Source of the DNA: Legionella septentrionalis
Lineage (GTDB): Bacteria; Pseudomonadota; Gammaproteobacteria; Legionellales; Legionellaceae
DNA: 64,000 nt
Direction: 5' to 3'
Assembly: GCF_003989745.1 (NCBI RefSeq)
Contig: NZ_RZGS01000002.1
Span: 62,001-126,000, forward strand
Made by a program: the position numbers and the translations under genes. The notes below the pieces were generated by a model. The model was not told the origin of the DNA and searched no databases. It worked only from the letters and a program-made list of their open reading frames with translations. Positions 1 to 6,556 of this stretch are shown here, one piece after another (the stretch's first letter is position 1; every line of letters begins with the position of its first letter).

Positions 1-102
1 GCTGCGCGTCCTTATAATCGCTAAGCTCATGATAATAATTATTTTTGAGGTTGGAAAAGTTATTCTACTGAAACCGCACAAGCGCGTCGAGGGAGTAGGT
101 AA

Positions 103-357
103 TTATTTTTCTTTTGTTTGTTTTGCCAGCAATGTATTTACTTGCTGTTGTAAAGCATCCAGTTTTTCACGGGTACGGGCTAACACTTTAGTTTGCACGT
201 CAAATTCATCGCGTGTTACCAAATCCATATGGGTAAATGCAGATTGCAGAATTTCCTTGAATTTTTGTTGAATCTCATTTTCAAAATTTTGTAAACTGCT
301 AGGTAATGAAGAGTATAATTTTTTTGCTAAATCCTCAAATTGTTTAGGGTCAAACAT
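103..357 (-). CDS. ubiK: UbiK/YqiC-family ubiquinone biosynthesis accessory factor
   Basis: Small 84-residue protein of the YqiC/UbiK family. Members bind UbiJ and assist the soluble ubiquinone biosynthesis complex; they also have a membrane-fusogenic C-terminal coiled coil. The recognisable signature is the segment LVTRDEFDVQTKVLARTREK, followed by a short heptad-like tail (LDALQQQVNTLLAK). An in-frame GTG/ATG-like extension upstream would give 111 residues. I start at the ATG at 357 because the family begins with M-(I/F)-DPK and a GGAG sits just upstream of it. It is divergent from the P-II gene across an 80-bp gap. The identification rests on family resemblance and is fairly secure. Confidence 0.88.
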   Translation of the reverse strand: MFDPKQFEDLAKKLYSSLPSSLQNFENEIQQKFKEILQSAFTHMDLVTRDEFDVQTKVLARTREKLDALQQQVNTLLAKQTKEK

Positions 358-434
358 ACAAACTCCAATAATTATTTTTCTAGAGTCTAGCAAAATCAAA
401 CTAGATGAGCTATCAATAATCGTTTTTAAGGTAA

Positions 435-779
<345 letters not shown>

Positions 780-791
780 GCTTTAAAGTAC

Positions 792-829
792 ATCCCATCT
801 TCTCCACGTTTTGCTGCAGAAGATGGGAT
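792..829. terminator. Hairpin between convergent glnB and EVE genes
   Basis: Perfect 12-bp inverted repeat (ATCCCATCTTCT at 792-803, AGAAGATGGGAT at 818-829) with a 14-nt loop, lying in the 62-bp gap between two convergent genes. A long T-run is lacking on the plus strand (TATTTG follows), so it is best read as a bidirectional terminator-like stem. Confidence 0.65.
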
Positions 830-841
830 ATTTGCATGTCA

Positions 842-1312
842 CTATGCTTCGCCCAACTTTAAAATAAACTCCCATTCTTCTGCAGTGACTGGCAATACAG
901 ATAACCGATTTCCCTTCCGCACCACAGGCATTTTTTCTAATTCCCGATGTCGCTTAAGCTCATCCAAAGAAATAAGGTGGGTAAATTTTTTTTTGAAACG
1001 CACATCTACCATGTACCAGCGCGGGTTTTCAGGCGTGCTTTTAAGATCTGGATGCTCGCTTGTTGGATCGTAAGCCGTATAATCCGGGTAGGGTTTGCTG
1101 ACAATTTCGGCTATGCCAATAATCCCAGGTGGATTGCAATTGGAATGATAAAAAAAAGCTAAATCGCCAGGATTCATACCATCCCGGATGAAATTACGCG
1201 CTTGATAATTGCGTACTCCATCCCATGGTGTTGTTTGCTCAGGAGCATTGCGCAGATCATCAATGCTAAAGCAATCAGGCTCAGATTTTAAAAGCCAATA
1301 GTGACGAGTCAT
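842..1312 (-). CDS. EVE domain-containing protein
   Basis: 156-residue protein consisting of a single EVE (DUF55, thymocyte nuclear protein 1-like) domain, a PUA-like fold proposed to bind modified nucleotides in DNA or RNA. Visible signatures are the N-terminal YWLLKSEPDCFSIDDL, then WDGVRNYQARNF, GDLAFFYHSN and GIAEIVSKPYPD, all typical of the bacterial family. It overlaps the stop/start of the upstream fau gene by 4 bp (ATGA), so the two are translationally coupled. Bacterial EVE proteins are often annotated as ubiquinol-cytochrome c reductase-linked; nothing here supports that function. The exact ligand is unknown. Confidence 0.92.
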   Translation of the reverse strand: MTRHYWLLKSEPDCFSIDDLRNAPEQTTPWDGVRNYQARNFIRDGMNPGDLAFFYHSNCNPPGIIGIAEIVSKPYPDYTAYDPTSEHPDLKSTPENPRWYMVDVRFKKKFTHLISLDELKRHRELEKMPVVRKGNRLSVLPVTAEEWEFILKLGEA

Positions 1313-1884
1313 GGTTTACTCCAATAAATATCTTGTTCGGTCGCTATAACATTCAAAGTGATGTCCCACGGTTGCGCAGGAATGGAAGGTACGCATTGAA
1401 ACGCATAGGCTACCCCGATCAGTAAAGGCTTATGACAATTTGCCAAAGTGCGATCGTAACAACCAGCTCCCATGCCTAAACGGTGGCCTTGCTTATCCAA
1501 TGCTACCGCCGGAATTAAAATAATATCGAGTTCTTTGGCTACAAAGGGCGTTTGCGTTCCAGGTGCAGGTTCAAGGATACCCAAATTATTTTTTATCAAT
1601 GTTGTCGTGGCATCAGCAGGCAAAAAAGATAACGAATCATCTTTTTTATGAATTGGAAAATAACATTTTTTTCCTTGTTGCATTGCCGTTTTCCATAAAT
1701 GCTGCAAGGATGCTTCACCATTTATCGCAAAATACAAGCCAATGCGTGAGGCTGCCAGATAAGGTGGAAATTGCAGCAAGTTCTCACAAATTTTATAAGA
1801 GGTAATTTCTTGGTAGTCGGCAGATAAATTTTTCCGCACCAAGCGATACGCATCCCTTAATTTCCGTCTGGTTTCCTCGCTCAT
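1309..1884 (-). CDS. fau: 5-formyltetrahydrofolate cyclo-ligase
   Basis: 191-residue enzyme (YgfA/MTHFS family). It converts 5-formyl-THF to 5,10-methenyl-THF using ATP in one-carbon metabolism. The C-terminal signature GMGAGCYDR (phosphate-binding loop and active site) and the preceding LIPAVALDKQGHRLG are intact. An upstream in-frame GTG would add three residues; the ATG at 1884 is preferred. In enterobacteria this gene follows the 6S RNA gene; I looked for 6S RNA upstream and could not recognise it. It is followed by, and overlaps, the EVE gene. Family assignment is secure. Confidence 0.93.
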   Translation of the reverse strand: MSEETRRKLRDAYRLVRKNLSADYQEITSYKICENLLQFPPYLAASRIGLYFAINGEASLQHLWKTAMQQGKKCYFPIHKKDDSLSFLPADATTTLIKNNLGILEPAPGTQTPFVAKELDIILIPAVALDKQGHRLGMGAGCYDRTLANCHKPLLIGVAYAFQCVPSIPAQPWDITLNVIATEQDIYWSKP

Positions 1885-2066
1885 GCTTTGCACACCCGTT
1901 TTTAACGCACAGAATTATTACGTGTGGCATCTTGAAGTTCAAGTTTTAATTAAGTTAGAAATCTACTAGGCAAATGAAAAAAAATCAGGTATATAGCTTG
2001 CAAAATTAAATAGGTTCCACTGGATAGGGTGGAGTAATGGTTTCTTAGCCTATTAAAGGGGATAGT

Positions 2067-2246
2067 ATGAATCGCGAACTATTTGATGATGAAGAAGAAA
2101 AAGATTTAATAGCAGAAGATGAATTTGTTGATCCAGAGGAAATCATTGTCGACACGGTTTCCAGTGCCCGCAAGCGTTGGGAAGAGTTGCTGGAAAAGCG
2201 GAGATTGGATGAAGATTTAAGAGAAGTATTCGAAGATTTGGATTAA
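2067..2246 (+). CDS. Small acidic hypothetical protein
   Basis: 59-codon ORF with a strong ribosome site (AAAGGGG four bases before the ATG). The product is very acidic at the N-terminus (ELFDDEEEKDLIAEDEF) and ends in an amphipathic, charged helix (KRWEELLEKRRLDEDLREVF). The C-terminal pattern resembles the small PA3496-like gammaproteobacterial proteins annotated as putative envelope integrity proteins, but the match is by eye only. It sits alone, divergent from fau and convergent with the VTT membrane protein gene. Coding is likely because of the ribosome site, its composition and the hairpin that follows the stop. Confidence 0.65.
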   Translation: MNRELFDDEEEKDLIAEDEFVDPEEIIVDTVSSARKRWEELLEKRRLDEDLREVFEDLD

Positions 2247-2277
2247 TTTTACGCTGCATCATTAATCCGCATCAAGG

Positions 2278-2312
2278 TTCGCTGTCAAATGCTTTTGCTC
2301 GGTGACAGCGAA
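2278..2312. terminator. Hairpin after the small acidic gene
   Basis: Perfect 10-bp inverted repeat (TTCGCTGTCA at 2278-2287, TGACAGCGAA at 2303-2312) in the convergent gap between the small acidic gene and the VTT gene. No T-run follows, so it could be a bidirectional terminator or simply an RNA end structure. Confidence 0.5.
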
Positions 2313-2373
2313 TGAATCAAGCTTAAGTAATGCAATATTGCTGCCAGCAAGGATTGCATGCTGCATTCGATTT

Positions 2374-3015
2374 TTATTTTCCTTTGCCCAGCGTTATTTT
2401 TTTATAAATTTGGTATACCCCTAATAACAATAGAATGATGCCTATTCCAAGTAAACCTGAATAGCGGTAAATGCTACTGGAGTGTGTCATGAGCGTCATG
2501 CCGAGATGGCCGCAATAAGTATAAATAATTTCCAAAGGGATTAGAAAAATGACAGTGGCCCACATGTATTGGGTAAATTTTATACGGGTTAGTCCCAATC
2601 CATAATTTACAAGACTAAAAGGAACCACGGGTAATAAGCGAAGTATTGCCACAAATTGCCAACCACGTTCCTCAACTCCGAGGATAAATTTATTAATCCG
2701 TTTTTGATTTATGCCGATCAATTTATCGCTAACCAGATGCCGACTGATGCAAAATGCACAAGCAGCGCCAAGCGTGGCGCCGAGCAAATTATAAATTATC
2801 CCTAGAAATGGGCCGAAAATGGCGCCTCCTGCCAAAGTAAGCATCATGGTTGGCAGAAAGAAAATAGTAGCAAAGCAATACAGAACCAGAAACAAAATAG
2901 GTGCAATCCATCCTAACTTCGTTATCCACTCTATTAGAAGGGACACATTTTGTTGAAAGATAATTGCGCAGCCAGTAATCACTACTATGGCCAGTGCAAG
3001 GTAGCGTCCGTTCAT
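2374..3015 (-). CDS. TVP38/TMEM64 family (VTT domain) inner-membrane protein
   Basis: 213-residue polytopic membrane protein with about five or six hydrophobic segments. The VTT/SNARE-associated domain is seen in the segments FFLPTMMLTLAGGAIFGPFLG and LLPVVPFSLVNYGLGLTRI. These are the two characteristic re-entrant F/GxxxG blocks of the DedA/TVP38 superfamily. Relatives are YdjX/YdjZ-type proteins; the superfamily is implicated in lipid carrier or phospholipid scrambling, but a substrate for this subgroup is not established. The start ATG at 3015 gives an N-in hydrophobic first segment. It stands alone, divergent from the unknown ORF that precedes icmT. Confidence 0.85.
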   Translation of the reverse strand: MNGRYLALAIVVITGCAIIFQQNVSLLIEWITKLGWIAPILFLVLYCFATIFFLPTMMLTLAGGAIFGPFLGIIYNLLGATLGAACAFCISRHLVSDKLIGINQKRINKFILGVEERGWQFVAILRLLPVVPFSLVNYGLGLTRIKFTQYMWATVIFLIPLEIIYTYCGHLGMTLMTHSSSIYRYSGLLGIGIILLLLGVYQIYKKITLGKGK

Positions 3016-3146
3016 ATGTGAGTATAAATAAGCTGCATGCGCGTACTTTATTACAGGAAAATTTTTGAGGCAAGTTTACCATTCTTAATAAAACCTTAAT
3101 TTTTACATTATAAAATGGAAAAACTTGGGGCAAAAAGTGAGATATT

Positions 3147-3371
3147 ATGAGCAGCACAAGTCGTATGTTAAATCGAATGGGTGCTTCTTCTTCTACTCAA
3201 AATACTTTTAAAGAAGAAAAAACGGCATCTTTGACGGCTACAGAAGCTTCTTTAAAAACAGCTAAATCCAATTTTTCTATGGAAAAACCTGAACCTAATC
3301 CTGCTGAAATCTTGGCGAATTGCCTAAGCCCAAGTTTCAAGAAACGTTTGCAGCCAAACGATACTAAGTAA
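3147..3371 (+). CDS. Unknown 74-residue protein just upstream of icmT
   Basis: Small Ser/Thr/Lys-rich protein with no transmembrane segment and no family I recognise. The N-terminal half is low-complexity and polar (MSSTSRMLNRMGASSSTQN). The C-terminal part is more ordered (NPAEILANCLSPSFKKRLQ) and could form a short helix. GTGAGA lies upstream of the ATG as a weak ribosome site. It runs in the same direction as the Dot/Icm genes and ends 88 bp before icmT, which has its own promoter. It could be a lineage-specific chaperone or substrate of the secretion system, or an unrelated gene; position is the only argument. Confidence 0.5.
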   Translation: MSSTSRMLNRMGASSSTQNTFKEEKTASLTATEASLKTAKSNFSMEKPEPNPAEILANCLSPSFKKRLQPNDTK

Positions 3372-3402
3372 TACTGCCATCCTTAGATTTAAGTTTCCGC
3401 GC

Positions 3403-3430
3403 TTGCATTACCTTGCCTGCGCGATATACT
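3403..3430 (+). promoter_or_regulatory. Putative sigma-70 promoter for icmT-icmS
   Basis: TTGCAT (3403-3408), 16-bp spacer, TATACT (3425-3430), ending 29 bp before the icmT start. As I recall, TATACT was described as a recurrent -10 element of L. pneumophila icm/dot promoters; the same hexamer occurs upstream of icmQ and icmP here. Confidence 0.6.
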
Positions 3431-3459
3431 TTTATTATATATTTGAAAAGGGTTAGGTT

Positions 3460-3726
3460 ATGGCTAGTGGTGGTTTTTCTTCTACAGCTCATTGGCGCGA
3501 TTCAGCCCGAAGTGCTCGCTTTTTCATGGTAGACGCACGGGCAGCATTTCCAATTTTTCTCTTTCTAATGCACATTCGCATTTGGACCGGGATATTAGTC
3601 ATCGTATCTGCTTTATTTTTTGGCATACTTGAGCATTATGGATTTACAGTGCCTGTTTTTTTACGCTGGTTAAGGACTTTTTTGGCAGGTCCCATTAGGT
3701 CTTCCCAACCCTGGTGGCGCAGATGA
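3460..3726 (+). CDS. icmT: Dot/Icm secretion system protein IcmT
   Basis: 88-residue membrane protein, matching the family length. The core STAHWRDSARSARFFMVDARA followed by FPIFLFLMHIRIW and the C-terminal FLRWLRTFLAGP is the IcmT signature as known in Legionella and Coxiella. One hydrophobic hairpin covers about residues 30-60. IcmT is an inner-membrane component needed for pore formation and egress in L. pneumophila. The gene has its own promoter-like sequence. Its TGA overlaps the icmS start codon (ATGA), which couples the two, as in the L. pneumophila icmTS operon. Confidence 0.95.
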   Translation: MASGGFSSTAHWRDSARSARFFMVDARAAFPIFLFLMHIRIWTGILVIVSALFFGILEHYGFTVPVFLRWLRTFLAGPIRSSQPWWRR

Positions 3727-4067
3727 AACCTGATATTAGCAAAAGCATGTCTTTAATAGCCGCCAGTTTGAATGCTAAATTTTATTTAAATGACCGTTTT
3801 GTCAGTTTTGATGAGGTTTTTGCTTACACTGGTCTTTTACCTGCCATTGCGCGTAGAGCGGATCAATTATGTTCTTTGTGCCTTGGATATGGTTTAGGGA
3901 TATCATTTGAAGAAGCTGAGGGCTCGCTCTTAGGCTCTCGTGTGGTGTTTGATGATGTAACACCCAACGTTTTGCGTCTCTTGTGTATGACGGATGTGGT
4001 TAATGAGCTTATCCAAGGAGGGCCCAGCAAGGATTATACGCCTTTAGACGAGTTAATGTACGACTGA
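3723..4067 (+). CDS. icmS: Type IVB secretion chaperone IcmS
   Basis: 114-residue cytosolic adaptor that pairs with IcmW and docks on the C-terminus of DotL to deliver a subset of effectors. Conservation with the Legionella protein is very strong in NAKFYLNDRFVSFDEVF, LCSLCLGYGLG, VTPNVLRLLCMTDV and the terminal YTPLDELMYD. A GTG three codons earlier is possible, but the ATG at 3723 matches the family N-terminus (M-x-x-DISK) and overlaps the icmT stop. icmW is not in this window, so its partner must be encoded elsewhere. Confidence 0.96.
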   Translation: MKPDISKSMSLIAASLNAKFYLNDRFVSFDEVFAYTGLLPAIARRADQLCSLCLGYGLGISFEEAEGSLLGSRVVFDDVTPNVLRLLCMTDVVNELIQGGPSKDYTPLDELMYD

Positions 4068-4179
4068 CGGCATTAATAAAAATGTAAAAAAATTGCAAAT
4101 TAAGCTTAATTGCAGATTAAAGTAACCAATATTCTGTTAGTCTACTTCTATGTAGCAGATGTATTTTTCAGGGGGTTTT

Positions 4180-4560
4180 ATGGCTAGCAGCAATCATGAG
4201 AAAAGCGTATGGGCTCATCGCCGCGAAACCTTTTTTGCTCAGGATAAATCTGAGCGCATTACTCAGGGATATTTACATGCCGAAGTCGAGGGGCCTGTGC
4301 AACAGCTTAAAAATAAAGTTGAGCAGATGGTTGCTTATCGCCCCGCTGCTGTACTTGAAGCAGCGCTAGAAGCTCTGAACCATTTATCAATCAGAATAAA
4401 AGAAATTAAAAATGCTGGTCCAGATATGAGTCTTGACAGCAATGCTGCCTCCAAATCCCCCTATGGTGGATTGTCTAAACAAAATTTATCAAGCCTTGGA
4501 AAGAACACCGAACCGGCACCGGAATCATCAGAGCCATCTCCGCAAAAGCCTGGATTTTAG
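4180..4560 (+). CDS. IcmR-position protein, candidate functional homologue of IcmR (FIR)
   Basis: 126-residue hydrophilic protein placed exactly between icmS and icmQ, where Legionella species carry icmR or a non-homologous FIR gene. FIR proteins act as chaperones of the pore-forming IcmQ, and their sequences differ almost completely between species. Here the middle (QLKNKVEQMVAYRPAAVLEAALEALNHLSIRIKEI, quoted discontinuously: VQQLKNKVEQM then AALEALNHLSIRIKEI) should form amphipathic helices suited to binding a partner. The last third is disordered and Pro/Ser-rich. The start at 4180 follows GGGGG; a start seven codons upstream is less likely. The sequence itself is not recognised, so function is inferred from position. 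Confidence 0.72.
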   Translation: MASSNHEKSVWAHRRETFFAQDKSERITQGYLHAEVEGPVQQLKNKVEQMVAYRPAAVLEAALEALNHLSIRIKEIKNAGPDMSLDSNAASKSPYGGLSKQNLSSLGKNTEPAPESSEPSPQKPGF

Positions 4561-4620
4561 CTGTCCAATTTGTATTTCAAAAGAAAAGATAAGCCAATCT
4601 GCATACTTGTTGATTGGTGT

Positions 4621-4633
4621 TATACTCTATAAT
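4621..4633 (+). promoter_or_regulatory. Putative -10 region(s) upstream of icmQ
   Basis: TATACT (4621-4626) and TATAAT (4628-4633) overlap in the 170-bp gap between the FIR-like gene and icmQ, with TTGTTG at 4607-4612 as a possible -35 at short spacing. The second hexamer is the better sigma-70 match; the first matches the icm TATACT element. Confidence 0.45.
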
Positions 4634-4661
4634 AAGATGAAAAAAAAATATGCAATTCTTG

Positions 4662-4683
4662 TTTGATCACATTCATGATCAAA
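4662..4683. promoter_or_regulatory. Inverted repeat upstream of icmQ
   Basis: Perfect 8-bp arms TTTGATCA and TGATCAAA separated by six bases (CATTCA), about 47 bp before the icmQ start and 30-40 bp after the putative -10. Size and symmetry suit a dimeric regulator site. No known Legionella consensus is recognised. Confidence 0.4.
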
Positions 4684-4730
4684 TGTTCGATTATAACGTG
4701 TGACTAGAACCAACGTAATAAGCATTCCGT

Positions 4731-5318
4731 ATGAAAGATGAATTATCGGCACAACAAGCAGAAGCTGTTTTACAAGCCTTGGATGAAACCCTTGCAAAAG
4801 GGCCTTGGGAGGAGTCTAATTTTCTTAGAGTAATTGGTAAAAACTTGCGGGAAATACGCGAAAAATTTGCCCATCATTTGGATTCATCTCAGGATAAAGT
4901 AAAAATGGCAGCACATTTGGCTAACCGCATCGCACTACGCAGCGGTCAGCAAGAAATTTTTATTGGTCTTTACTCTGCGGATGGAAATAATATTTATTCT
5001 TGGGAGCGAATCGTTGCCAATTTACCAAGACAAATGATTTCTCGTCCAATTTATGCAGAAGAGAAAGACATCAAAGAAATCATCAAAACGAAAGAAAATA
5101 AGGTGAATGAAGCTTATGTCTCGATTTATGTGAATCAAAACGATATTCTCCCTTTAGCACCAGACAAAATTCCAAGAGATAAATTAGGTAAACCGTTGCT
5201 CTCATTAAAAGATAAATCCTTAAACCTGGATAATATCAATCGCTTTATTCACATATCTGGCATTTATAAGTATGCAGGCGGACGTTTAGTAAAAAGTACT
5301 GGGCAAGAAATTGATTAA
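4731..5318 (+). CDS. icmQ: Dot/Icm protein IcmQ
   Basis: 195-residue protein close to the L. pneumophila length. The N-terminal helical domain (residues 1-60, KGPWEESNFLRVIGKNLREIR) binds the IcmR/FIR chaperone and inserts in membranes. The C-terminal domain (from about residue 70, ALRSGQQEIFIGLYSADGN) is the conserved NAD-binding mixed fold reported for IcmQ. No signal peptide is present. The gene lies after the FIR-like ORF as expected, with its own promoter-like hexamers and an inverted repeat upstream. Identification is secure from both sequence and synteny. Confidence 0.95.
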   Translation: MKDELSAQQAEAVLQALDETLAKGPWEESNFLRVIGKNLREIREKFAHHLDSSQDKVKMAAHLANRIALRSGQQEIFIGLYSADGNNIYSWERIVANLPRQMISRPIYAEEKDIKEIIKTKENKVNEAYVSIYVNQNDILPLAPDKIPRDKLGKPLLSLKDKSLNLDNINRFIHISGIYKYAGGRLVKSTGQEID

Positions 5319-5386
5319 ATAATTTTCAATGTTGACTGTTTCTGGCGGAAATTGCCCTTCAGTGTCGCAAAACCAGGAAATCAGTA

Positions 5387-5392
5387 TATACT
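5387..5392 (+). promoter_or_regulatory. TATACT -10-like element upstream of icmP
   Basis: TATACT 30 bp before the icmP start. No good -35 hexamer is present at 16-18 bp; the preceding TAGTA-like context gives at most an extended -10. Third copy of this hexamer at equivalent positions in the cluster. Confidence 0.4.
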
Positions 5393-5422
5393 TTATTTAG
5401 ATAATCTTCCTAAAAATCGCAC

Positions 5423-6556
5423 ATGGCACAACAAGCACAACAACCCGGCAGTGGTGATAATTCGCTGGCACCCGTATGGATTATGGTGCTTTTATTATTA
5501 ACGCTATACATAGTTTGGTATGTAGCGCATGAGTATATTGTTGCCTTCATTTTTCATATCAATATTTTGCAAGCAAAACTGGTTAGCTTTCTTACTGGTG
5601 GAACGCAGCTTGCCAATGAAATTTATTTAATGCAAACCATTGATCCTGCGACTGTCAAGTGGAATCAATTGATTGATCTTACCCGCAGTGTGGGAAATTA
5701 CGTGCGCTATCCCATCGCAGCGGTTCTTATCGTTCTGGCATTCTTTCTCTATCGTTCCAATATTACGCTTAAATTTCGAAAAACGTATGATATGCGCTCT
5801 TTACGGGCACAAGAACAATACAATTGGCCTGCCATTATGCCTGTGGTAAAAGAAGATTTAGTAGGCATGGATATTAATAAAGGCCCATGGGCAATGGCTT
5901 TAACGCCAATGGAGTTTGCGCGCCGGTTCAAATTACTTAAAAAAGAAGATGCCTTACTGGATAATCCTTTGCCTGGCCAGGAAATGACAGCGGGCATTCG
6001 GCGTGGGGATGCCAAACGCATTTTTACTCTGCAGCTGGGTCCCTATTGGGATGGTTTTGAACGCTGTCCGCCTCATGCACAAGCTTTAGCAGCTGTTTTT
6101 ATGGCAAGAATAAATCGCGACAGAAATTCTGCGGTTAAAATTTTGGAATCCATCGATAGGACTTATGCAGAAGGCAAACCTGATTACAGCGTTGCCATTG
6201 CTATACTTAAGAAGTATCAAAATACGGAAATTGTGCAAAGAATTGTGGCAAAACATGCGTATTTATTAACGGTTATGGCTTCTTTGCTGCAGAGCGCACG
6301 CGATGACGGAGTAGTGCCTACTTCTGAATTTTTATGGTTAAAACCTGTCGATCGGCGTTTATGGTATATGCTTAATTGTGTAGGCCGGCAAACCCCTTTC
6401 GTGGAAGTTGGCGGTCCTTTTGCCCATTGGCGAGCAGAACAAGCCATGGGACGACGTTCTCTGGTGCCTATGATAGACGAGGCGATTAAGGCGCTGGAGA
6501 TTGCGGTTAAAGAAGTGAAGTTATCGCCTCAAGAATTGCAGGAGTTGCAGCCATGA
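5423..6556 (+). CDS. icmP: Type IVB coupling complex protein DotM/IcmP
   Basis: 377-residue inner-membrane protein of the DotL-DotM-DotN coupling complex that receives effectors. Two transmembrane helices are visible (about residues 17-40 and 88-107). A large cytosolic domain follows; in L. pneumophila it recognises acidic Glu-rich effector signals. Family marks are ALTPMEFARRFKLLKK, QLGPYWDGFERCPPHAQAL and the late VEVGGPFAHW. The stop overlaps the dotL start (ATGA), so dotM and dotL are translationally coupled, matching the icmPO operon. Confidence 0.96.
   Translation: MAQQAQQPGSGDNSLAPVWIMVLLLLTLYIVWYVAHEYIVAFIFHINILQAKLVSFLTGGTQLANEIYLMQTIDPATVKWNQLIDLTRSVGNYVRYPIAAVLIVLAFFLYRSNITLKFRKTYDMRSLRAQEQYNWPAIMPVVKEDLVGMDINKGPWAMALTPMEFARRFKLLKKEDALLDNPLPGQEMTAGIRRGDAKRIFTLQLGPYWDGFERCPPHAQALAAVFMARINRDRNSAVKILESIDRTYAEGKPDYSVAIAILKKYQNTEIVQRIVAKHAYLLTVMASLLQSARDDGVVPTSEFLWLKPVDRRLWYMLNCVGRQTPFVEVGGPFAHWRAEQAMGRRSLVPMIDEAIKALEIAVKEVKLSPQELQELQP

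Noticed and set aside
1894..2066. Possible 6S RNA upstream of fau
   Set aside because: Position fits enterobacterial synteny, but I could not see the long closing stem and central bubble of 6S RNA in the sequence.
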